A stretch of DNA of 64,000 bases from Edaphochlamys debaryana (Eukaryota > Chlorophyta > Chlorophyceae > Chlamydomonadales). Location of the stretch: the NCBI GenBank assembly GCA_016858145.1, contig JAEHOE010000172.1:62001-126000 (forward strand), read 5' to 3'. Of this stretch, positions 20,501 through 28,683 are shown one piece after another (position 1 is the stretch's first letter; each line of letters begins with the position of its first letter). The position numbers were made by a program, and so were the translations under genes. The notes under the pieces are model-generated. The model had not been told where the DNA came from. It searched no databases and saw only the letters and a list, made by a program, of their open reading frames with translations.

Positions 20501-20861
20501 CGTAGCGTTGCAGGGGCCCATGCCGCCATCGAGGGGCGGCACTCGCGGCAGCCGTGTGCAGTTCGTGTCAGTAGTCGAATTGCAGGGCGGCGGGAAAGCT
20601 CCATCGGGCAGTGTGCAGTTTGCGTCCGCAGTAGCGCTGCAGGGCGGCATCATGCCGTCGGGGCCCTCGCCGGGGCCACCTCCCCGCTTATCTACGATGC
20701 GGCCGGGGGAGCAGTGTCAGGAACCTGGCGGGCCCGCTCTGTCAAGACCTGCGGATGCTCGTTGCTTTGCGCATGCTACGACTCGCACCTTGTTGCGCTG
20801 CCGCTATGCCCAGGCAGGCTGTGAGTGTGAGAACGAGTGCTGCGATGGCGAGTCGTCCCAT
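17576..20861 (-). CDS. Secreted type I membrane glycoprotein with Cys-Asn motif blocks
   Basis: Eight exons in phase: 20789-20861, 20366-20691, 20014-20099, 19625-19754, 19140-19376, 18834-18904, 18460-18548 and 17576-18258, 564 residues. A signal peptide (MGRLAIAALVLTLTACLGIAAA) opens it. One hydrophobic helix near the C terminus (IGIIVACVVGGVALLAVVVV) precedes RRRR and a short tail, giving an outside-facing protein anchored in the plasma membrane. Two blocks each hold three copies of a P-P-C-N-A-T...N-C-T-R-P motif: one after the signal peptide (exon 2), one before the stalk (exon 8). Each copy has two Cys and usually N-glycosylation sequons. Between them lies a beta-rich region (VYPNSSDP, FSVANQT, LTLALTPAVAA). 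I do not recognise the family; it is not an obvious pherophorin. Confidence 0.75.
18399..18442. repeat. CTGGATTC/CTGGATCC octamer repeat in intron 7
   Basis: Five to six head-to-tail octamers (CTGGATYC) in the intron before the last exon of the glycoprotein gene. Confidence 0.85.
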
Positions 20862-21418
20862 CTCGGTAGAAACCAAAGGTTGCAAGTCAATAGTGATAAG
20901 GAGGTACTTGTGTGTTTCATACTGCAAAGTGTGAGGCGCCCCGCGACTCTTAACAGGGCACGGCCAAGTAGACCGCCAAAGTACACATGCCACGCACAGT
21001 ACTCTACTTCAGACATAGCGCCGAGTGCGACAACATATACAACGCGATAACGTGTATCCAGCTCTACCTCCTGCGCCTGGTGCGGTGTTGGCTGGGTCGG
21101 CGCGCATGTGCCGGTCGAGCGCCAAGTGCCGAAGCATACCCGCCAAGCACCAGCTTAAAGCCAAGCTCGACAAATACCGGCAGCTACCGTTTCAAGGGCC
21201 ACGGAACAGGTCCGACGGACAGGGCCATGCCGTGACTTCCTCGACATCCTCACCACGTACAAGCTGGGTGCCCATCTGAGGAGCTCGTTACGCCCGCCAA
21301 CGCCGTCGCGCTGTCTGTCAGGTCGAATGCACCTCTCCTCTGCAATGCGCTATCCCCCTCCCTCCAATGCCGGCTCCCATAACCGGCATTCCTCCACGTA
21401 CGCCAGGGAATGTCCCCG
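20862..21418. other. Upstream region of the glycoprotein gene, no gene seen
   Basis: Lies between the start of the glycoprotein gene and the stop of the next minus-strand gene, so it should contain that gene's 3' UTR and the glycoprotein promoter. It is less GC-rich than its surroundings. I see no exon. Confidence 0.5.
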
Positions 21419-22166
21419 CTAGGCCCTTGCCGCATTTCCCGACTCTCCCTCGATCGCCATAACTCCGACCCTCCCCGCACCCGCCTTCGCCCGGTCCGCC
21501 CCAGCCTCAAACTCCGCCTCCTCCCCCGCGTCCTCCTTGCCCATCTCCACAACCTCCGCAGCCGCCGGCGTCCCGTCCTCCAGCCTGCCCCATTCCACCC
21601 CTCCCTCCTCCCCCCCTCCCCCTCCCCCTTCCGCTCGCCTCTCCGCCAGCAGCTCCCCCACCGTGGGCGCCTGCTCCATGGTGTGTTCGCTGGTGCCGTG
21701 CATCCACGAGGTGGGCTGGGGGTCGAACACGGCGGCCAGGGCTGCGCCGGACTGCGCCCCCGCCACGGCGCCTGCCGTGAGTGGGTCGGGGAAACGAGGG
21801 GAGATGAGGAAGGTGTGGGGATACGGGGAAGGGAAGGGGAGCTGGTGCTGAGAGCAGAGGCAGCAGCAAAGCGGGGTAGCGGGGGGCCGGGGGCCACCGA
21901 GCTGCGGCGGCTGACCGCGGCCGAGGGAGAGCCGCGCGCGCGACCTCAGCACCCTCGGCTCTGCAGCCCGCGCCCCCGCTCTCGCACGCTCCCGCAAGCA
22001 CCTCCCGCAAGCAGCTCAGCCGCATCACACCTGCCGCTGCGCCCAGCGGACCCGCCACGGCGCCGGCGATGGGCGCGGCTACCGCAGCGCCCAGGGCAGC
22101 CCACTTGACGCTGCTGGGCGTGGCCTGGTCGGCGGCCTTGAGCGCCGTGGAGGCCACCTTGTCCAT
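21419..22166 (-). CDS. Small protein with glycine-zipper-like hydrophobic stretch, unrecognised
   Basis: Two exons in phase: 22031-22166 and 21419-21771, 162 residues from the ATG at 22166. After MDKVASTALKAADQATPSS comes an Ala/Gly-rich hydrophobic run (WAALGAAVAAPIAGAVAGPL and on), with small residues spaced like a glycine zipper, so it may insert in or lie on a membrane. A second part, FDPQPTSWMHGTSEHTMEQ, looks structured. The C terminus is acidic (EMGKEDAGEEAEFEAGAD). No leader peptide is obvious. I know no family that fits. Confidence 0.6.
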
Positions 22167-22399
22167 GGCGATGGCGATGGCGGGTGTCGCTAGCTGCTAG
22201 CGAGCTAAGGAGTGCGAAGTCGATCCGGCGGGGGTGGTGCTGCCGAGGTCCTGAAGGCTTCCTCAATGCTCTCGAGTCTCGACGTGTTGCTGCTGGGAAG
22301 CTTTGCGGGCTGATGAGCCTATGAGCCTATGGCGGAACCGGAGTAGCGGGAGAGCGTGAATGGCCGCGCTTGCTTGCTAGAGCGTGCTGGCCATCCAGC

Positions 22400-22640
22400 A
22401 CCTGCCGCCTTTCCCGCCCCGTCCCCCTATCCCGCCCCGTCCCCCTATCCCGCCCCTTCCCCGCCCCGTCCCCACCCCTTCACCCCAATTCCCCCTATCC
22501 CGCCCCTCCCCCAACCCTTCCCCGCCCCTTCACCCTATCCGCCCCTATCCCACCCCTTCCCCGCCCCTTCCCCCCTTGCCGCCCCTTGCCCCTTCCCCGT
22601 GCCTCCCCCGCCCCTTCCCCCATTCCGCCCCTTGCCCCGC
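22400..22640. repeat. Pyrimidine-rich minisatellite (CCCCGTCCCCCTATCC-type units)
   Basis: About 240 bp of imperfect repeats built from CCCCTTCCC, CCCCGTCCC and CTATCCCG phrases, almost all pyrimidine on the plus strand. The open frames through it are products of composition. Confidence 0.8.
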
Positions 22641-24228
22641 GCTTCCGGTCTGGGTGTAATACCATGCCTTGAGGCGCTACATAGGTAACACCCTCCTCAC
22701 GCCGTCCCATGCAGAAGCATCATCACAACGTCCAAGATGCTGATGGCCCTTCAGGGGGCGGCCAGGATCTTCTGGAAATTGCACCATGCCTCAACCTTGA
22801 GGAGCTCAGCGAGAGAGTTCCAACTCCGGTCTCAGAACTGTCGGTCGGGGGGTCCCGTGGGTTTCGTCAGGGGGGGCGCCTGGATTTGGTTTCAGCAGCG
22901 CATAGCACTTTCCGGCATCGTACAGCATGCCTCAAGTGTGTAGTCAGGCATGGCCACGGTGTCCTGGGGTCGGGACATGCCGGCATGGTGACCTTGCGGC
23001 ACACACGTCGCTTTCCCGGGCCGTCTCCCCGGGTCAATGTCTCCTGGCCAACTTGGGCAGAGGAGTATGTTGTTTGCGCCCATCATTAATAATGCACGCA
23101 GGGAGGGGCCCGTGGACACAAGAACGGCCAACGTCGGTCGGGGGGGGGCCAGGGCGGGGTTTGGGGCATGGTGTGAGCGGCGCCAAGGGACTGAGCAAGG
23201 GGGCCAAGTTGGGGGGCGGCGTGCTGGCTTGCAGGGGGCAAGCCCGTGCGTAAGGTTGGCTGCCAAGCCACGGCGTTCAGCTGCCGTGCACCCCGCTGGC
23301 TGGGGTCCTCATTGTAACCACCGAGGACTGCACTGGGGTCCTAGGCCTCCCACCAAGCAACCCGAGGGCAGAGCCTCGCCGCTTTGCGTAGGGGCGGGGC
23401 AAGCTGAGACCCGGGGATGGAGAAGGCCGGGGCAGCTCTAAAGGCTGCTCTGGATCGCTTTGCGCGGGAGTGCGGCAGCTGCAGTGCGATGGCCGCACGC
23501 ATGCAGTTGACCTGTCCCCCTCTCCGCCCTGTTCATACCCAGACCCTCCTATCGTTGCCCGCTTGGCTGGGGCCCGAGGCCGCTGACAACTCATCATGTG
23601 GAGCTCGAGCACTGAGCGATAATGCCTGTGAACGTGACAAGCGGGGCGCCCCGTCTGCTTGTACGGCCAACGGCCCAACTAACTGCGCAGCTGCCCTTCT
23701 TACGGCCACGTGCCCAACGAACCGCAGGACGGCTGCGCCCCCTCCTTCGCGCCGTACAGGGAGTCGGCCCAGTCGGGAGCTGGCCGATGGGTAGCTACGA
23801 GCTGGGCGTAATGCCGTTACGGAGGGGAGGCGAGCGGGGCTAACGTGTGCGCGCGGCGGGTGTTGGGGGCCCGACTGACTGCGTGCTGCGTGTTGGGACC
23901 AGGGCCGGCTGCGCTCGCGGGCTGACTTACAGATGAATAAGCGGCGCCGGGGGGTCGGCTGCTGGCTGTGAGGCTTGGGAGAAATGCAAGGGGAATGCAA
24001 GGGCATCTCGGCAGGAACTCGGGGCAAACTCGGCCGAAACTCGACTGTTACAACCGCCGCCTCATACCACGCACCGCCTGACGCCTTTGGCCTCCGCCAG
24101 CGACCGCTCACTCGCCCATCTAGCAGCCACAAGGGCACGCCACCGCCAGCCGCCCCATAGTCAGCAGCAGAGCAGCTGCCGCGACATGGACACCGCACCA
24201 CCCTCCGACCATGGACCGCCTACTTGCA
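22641..24228. other. 1.6 kb with no recognisable gene
   Basis: Several open frames of 60-130 codons exist on both strands but none shows splice-linked coding character or a known motif. The region could hold 3' UTR of the neighbouring minus-strand unit or eroded mobile DNA. Confidence 0.4.
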
Positions 24229-24905
24229 CGTGATCTGCAGCGTCTTGGGGAACGCGTACGTGGGCCAGGTGTTGGCGTCAACCACGACTTCTGGCGAGTT
24301 CACTGCGTTGAACGAGTATGAACCAGTATGACCAGAAGCGCCAGAGCTGAAGGGAACACCAATGCCCGCGAAGGACACGCCAAGAGAGTTTGCCGGGTTC
24401 CATCCACCGCCGAGCCCAACTCGCGCAGCGATTGTGCCAGGCCAAAGCAGGCAGAGTGCATGCCCGGTGGCGACAGGTCGCCGACGAGCGTGTCGCGCAG
24501 CGCGGCCTGCGCGCGGCGTCCGGGGTGGAGGGGCGTGGCGAGGAGGTCGGGTGGGCAGTCAGAACGTCGGTGCCACGGGCGCCGCCGGCCCTGGCGAGGC
24601 CACGGGCAATCCCCTTTGCCGCACTCTTACAGCCCTCAAGCAGACCGGACAAGCTGGGCGTCATGGCGCCCAGGGCACCCAGCAAGGTGCCCGCACCCGG
24701 ACGGCCCACCCAGGGCCCCAACTCAATCCGTTGTATGCGACGCAGCGTTAGCCCCCAGCAGCCGCTACGTCCTAGTGCACAAGTATATTGCCGACCACCA
24801 CAGGGGGACATGCTTGTAGATGCGCAGCCCCTGCCACACACAGTCTGCCCCCTCGTTCATGAGCACCGGGTTCCCGTGGGGCTTCCACATGCTCACCTCA
24901 CTCCC
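24229..24905 (-). CDS. Unresolved coding pieces of an unrecognised gene, possibly broken
   Basis: Minus-strand segments with coding character occur in different frames. They are MWKPHGNPVLMNEGADC (ends near 24890), PSLSGLLEGCKSAAKGIARG, GRRAQAALRDTLVGDLSPPG, and a C terminus (NPANSLGVSFAGIGVPFSS... NSPEVVVDANTWPTYAFPK) stopping at 24229. I could not join them with splice sites in a single phase-consistent chain. Either small introns are hidden here or the copy has suffered frame breaks. The family is not recognised. Confidence 0.3.
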
Positions 24906-25775
24906 TGGCATCCTCGCTGGGCCCCTCCCGCTCCTTGATCATGTAAGCCTGCACGGCAGCCAGACCGTTGGCGTAGCGGCGCAGGGGTTCCAGGTCCCGC
25001 GTTGCCGCGTTGGACATAGCCCCCCGGGACCCCTCTACCGCGCATACGGGCCATTCATCCAAGCTGGATGAACGGCCCACAACCTCGTAACCGCCTAGAA
25101 AGGCCTACCACGGTGCCAAACTTGGCCATGGCGCCCGCCGCAAAGCCCAGCGTGATGGCGGCCTTGCGGCTGGTCATGCGGTCCGACACCACGCCTGGGG
25201 AGGGGCACATGGGGAGGCGAGGCGGCGCAGGCGCAGGAGTGGGTGGAGCGGCTGTCTGAGCGGTGCCGCCCATGCCCCGAGGCCGCCCGCCAGGCCATGT
25301 CGCCGCCCACTCCGTGCCACTCCTCACCGTTGCACATGCGCGCGGCGTAGGAGAAGGCCTCCAGCAGGCCCTCGAAAGTGCCCACGGACCGCATGCTCTT
25401 GTTCAACTCAGACACCTGGCGTTTGCAAAGGCAAGCAGGAGAGGCAGGTGGGGCCAGGTGATGTAAGTTGGAGTGCGGGGAGGTGAGCCGGGCTTGTCGG
25501 AGACCAGCTTAGCCCCGGCCCCAGGCAGGAGCGCCACGAGCCGTCACGCCCACCCCTCCACGTACGCCCTCCGTCCGCCCCACCCGGCTCCATGGACTCG
25601 CCACCCGCCCCAACCGCCAACCGTCCCAACCCTCGATCCCAGTCGCACCATATAGATGGGCAGCGCCGTGCTGAACACGCAGCTCGCGCACGTGGGCGCC
25701 GCCGAGGTGCAGCATGGGACCCAGATGGAGCCCAGGATAGCGTCCGGCGCCGGCGCCGCCCCCGCCGCAGCCAAG
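24898..25775 (-). CDS. MFS-transporter-like fragment
   Basis: Three exons agree in phase: one ending at 25649 (ILGSIWVPCC...STALPIYM), 25328-25415 (SELNKSMRSVGTFEGLLEAF) and 25109-25194 (GVVSDRMTSRKAAITLGF). A membrane helix, then a second helix ending in G-V-V-S-D-R-x-x-x-R-K, resembles the first two helices and the 'G..aDr..rr' loop of major facilitator transporters. A possible last exon (EPLRRYANGLAAVQAYMIKE) stops at 24898. The remaining ten helices are missing, so this is a truncated or decayed gene if the assignment is right. The substrate cannot be guessed. Confidence 0.33.
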
Positions 25776-26517
25776 GATCACCGCCACGGCGGCGGGCGAG
25801 GCAACGGCTGTGCAGCCCACACCCACACGGCACTCCCGGTCGCCCCATACTGCCCATCCGCCGCGCCTTGCCCTGGGACTTCTACCACCCATTCCCTAGG
25901 GTCCTACGAGGCCCCTGACGGGAGGGCTTGGTGGGGGATGACCGGAGGGCTGTCCTGGGCGGGTGGGGTCGAGGGGGATCACCAATGGTCGCCCAGCTCA
26001 TGCCCCCATCCAGGGCCGTCCGCGCTGGGGCGCCAGTCACGTGTTGCCACATATCCAATCTACCTCCGGGCGTGCGGATGCTGCGAGGGATAGCGCGCGA
26101 GGGTTTCTAGCCGGGCGTCCAAGGGCAGCACGCATCAGGGTGCCCCCCCCTCCTCTAGCGCCTTACCCCCCACCTTTTCCTCGCTTCCGGCCTTTCCCCC
26201 TAACCCCCGATGCCCTCTTCACTACTCAACGAAGGTTCTGTGAACGCGGCCCTGCTCTCACGGCCGCGGACGAGGCTAGGGCATGCGACATCCCTGAATG
26301 TCGACATCGCTAGCAGGGCAAACAAGCCCATCACCTCCATCACCGCGTTCGGCTGCGGCCTCTGTTGCCCGGCTAGAAGCCCAAAGGGGGACGGGGGCGT
26401 GTTATGCAAGATTGTAACCAACCGTCGAAGCAAAGGAATTCATGGGCACGCTGCCTCGAGAGGCAGAGCAACGCCCCATAGCTGCCCATACGCATAGCTG
26501 CCCATACACATAGCAGA
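25776..26517. other. No gene seen
   Basis: Between the MFS-like fragment and the repeat-protein gene. Open frames are short and show no motif or splice-linked partner. It probably holds the promoter of the plus-strand gene that follows. Confidence 0.4.
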
Positions 26518-27925
26518 ATGCTTCGCATCGTTGCTGAGAACGTCCACCACGTGCACATCGCGGCGGGCGTTGAGCACCAGGTCCGGGTTGACGGCACCCA
26601 CCACCTGCTCACCGCCCTGGCCAGCATCCCGGACGCAGCCGAGTATGTGGAGCGCGGCACGATTTGCGTGGACCCCGTGGCGCTGCTGCGGAAGTTCCGC
26701 CTGCTGAAGAAGCCGCTCGTCTCTTGGATGCGACCGCCCTCCTGCGTAACGTCTATGTTCGCTACCGGGCGGTGGAGGAGGCGACGGGCTCGACCCCCTT
26801 TGGACAGGCGCGCGTGACGCCCAAGGGCCGCTCGCGGCGCTCCGACGCCGAGCTGTCCTCTAAACACGAGGACAAGGGACCGGGGGCGAGTTGCATGCTG
26901 AGCCCCCCTCCCCTCCGCTTCCCTCCCCTCCGCTTCCCTCCCCTCCCCTCCCCAGGGCAAGGATCCGACGCACTTCCGTCAACGGCGCCGACGCCGTGGA
27001 GGCCGGCCGGCTGGGTGCCGAGAAGGCCGTGGAGCTGGGCTTCGGCTTTGGCGGCGTCAACGGCGCCAGCCCCTCGGAGGCTGCCGAGAAGGCCGTGGAG
27101 CTGGGCTTCGGCTTTGACGGCGTCAACGGCGCCAGCCCCTCGGAGGCTGCCGAGAAGGCCGTGGAGCTGGGCTTCGGCTTTGACGGCGTCAACGGCGCCA
27201 GCCCCTCGGAGGCTGCCGAGAAGGCCGTGGAGCTGGGCTTCGGCTTTGACGGCGTCAACGGCGCCAGCCCCTCGGAGGCTGCCGAGAAGGCCGTGGAGCT
27301 GGGCTTCGGCTTTGACGGCGTCAACGGCGCCAGCCCCTCGGAGGCTGCCGAGAAGGCCGTGGAGCTGGGCTTCGGCTTTGACGGCGTCAACGGCGCCAGC
27401 CCCTCGGAGGCTGCCGAGAAGGCCGTGGAGCTGGGCTTCGGCTTTGACGGCGTCAACGGCGCCAGCCCCTCGGAGGCTGCCGAGAAGGCCGTGGAGCTGG
27501 GCTTCGGCTTTGACGGCGTCAACGGCGCCAGCCCCTCGGAGGCTGCCGAGAAGGCCGTGGAGCTGGGCTTCGGCTTTGACGGCGTCAACGGCGCCAGCCC
27601 CTCGGAGGCTGCCGAGAAGGCCGTGGAGCTGGGCTTCGGCTTTGACGGCGTCAACGGCGCCGACGCCGTGGAGGCCTGCCGGCGGTCCAACAAGGCCCAG
27701 GGCAAGGCTGCTGGGGGGGAGAGGGCTGGGGTGTGTGCGCTGTCCGGCCTGACGGGCAAGAAGGGCAAGCTGCTATGCCCAAACAGCGGCCAGCACGGGC
27801 CCTGGAGGCGGTGGGGCCCCAGTGGCCTGGCGCTCTGCGGCACGTGCTACAAGAGGAACCACAACCGCGAGAGGCGCGGCCACCCGGAGCAGCTGGACCC
27901 CGGCCTGAAGCCGCTACGGCGCTAG
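26518..27925 (+). CDS. Protein with nine perfect 22-residue repeats and a C-terminal Cys module
   Basis: The 3' exon (26956-27925) starts after a CCTCCCCAG acceptor. It encodes a degenerate unit, then nine identical 22-residue units (core SPSEAAEKAVELGFGFDGVN). The tail is CALSGLTGKKGKLLC, PWRRWGPSGLALCGTCYKR and a basic end. The W-R-R-W-G-P-S-G-L-A-L-C-G-T-C part resembles the second half of a GATA-type zinc finger (x-C-x2-C), but the first Cys pair is spaced differently, so DNA binding is only a possibility. The upstream exon starts at ATG 26518 (NVHHVHIAAGVEHQVRVDG, GTICVDPVALLRKF) and must change frame near 26708 to continue as LLDATALLRNVYVRYRAVEE. There is no splice signal at that point, so a base may be missing. 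TGTAA follows at 28232. Confidence 0.55.
27062..27655 (+). repeat. Nine tandem identical 66-bp units
   Basis: Exactly nine 66-bp units (594 bp) without a visible mismatch, preceded by one diverged unit from about 26983. The unit is in frame (22 codons). All three forward frames and antisense frames stay open, which explains the overlapping long open frames here. Confidence 0.95.
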
Positions 27926-27928
27926 CGG

Positions 27929-28212
27929 GCTTAGGGGGGAGGGGTGTGCTGGAAAGGAGGCTGGCTGCGGGCTTCGTGCAGTGGTGCTATGTGTTGGCTG
28001 GTTCTTGGGCTGGTTCTTGGCTTCGTGCTAACCGCCAAGGTCTGAGGTACGCACCGCCACTAAGAGTCTGGCTTAGGGGGGAGGGGTGTGCTGGAAAGGA
28101 GGCTGGCTGCGGGCTTCGTGCAGTGGTGCTATGTGTTGGCTGGTTCTTGGGCTGGTTCTTGGCTTCGTGCTAACCGCCAAGGTCTACGCACCGCCACTAA
28201 GAGTCTGGCTTA
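27929..28212. repeat. Tandem duplication, 142 bp and 137 bp units, in the 3' UTR
   Basis: GCTTAGGGGGGAGGGG starts at 27929 and again at 28071, and the beginning of a third unit is at 28208. The second unit lacks GAGGT. It lies just after the stop of the repeat-protein gene, before its TGTAA. Confidence 0.9.
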
Positions 28213-28231
28213 GGGCAGGGCGGCGGCCTCG

Positions 28232-28236
28232 TGTAA
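28232..28236 (+). terminator. TGTAA poly(A) signal of the repeat-protein gene
   Basis: TGTAA 307 bp after the stop codon at 27925, on the right strand and at a normal distance for a green-algal 3' UTR. Confidence 0.5.
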
Positions 28237-28683
28237 TGCTTGAAGCACCACGTGTCACTCCACCCTGGTCCCGCCCGCCCCTTCCCACCTCTGCACCTCC
28301 AAGGTGTTGGTGGTGTTGGATAGACAGTTCGCCCGCACAGGTCAGCTGAGAAGCTGTCCTGCCTGCTGCGTTGACGTCCGGCAGGTAAGCACGCATGTCG
28401 CGTAACTATAGCGCTATGCGGCTATGTGCGGGGCGATGTGGTCAACGCAAAAGACTGTTCGGCATGCCATGGTATGAATACCATCCCACGAGACCATCCC
28501 GCGGTTGCGAGGTTGCTGATGCGCCGCATCCCGGCCCCGCCCCCCGGCGCCTAAAACCTGCGTCCCTCGCCTCGCTTCGGTCTGCGGAGGCCACACATAA
28601 GTCCGGCGCCGTCGCTGACCTATCGCGGGCCGCTTCGCCAATTCGCGATTCGCTGCACCTGAGCCGCTGAGCCCGTAGCGCGC

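Noticed and set aside
22709..23271. Open frames around 22709-23271 as a gene
   Set aside because: Frames on both strands are of similar length, with no motif, splice partners or start context.
27062..27655. CRISPR-like regular repeats
   Set aside because: Units are contiguous without spacers, in frame, and in a eukaryotic gene.
26664..27843. Long open frames in other frames of the 66-bp array, both strands
   Set aside because: A 66-bp unit without stops in several frames keeps them all open. Only the frame leading into the Cys module has non-repetitive coding sequence on both sides.
28395..28670. 91-codon open frame upstream of the nuclease-kinase gene as its first exon
   Set aside because: No in-phase donor leading to the next exon was found and the content looks like untranslated sequence.
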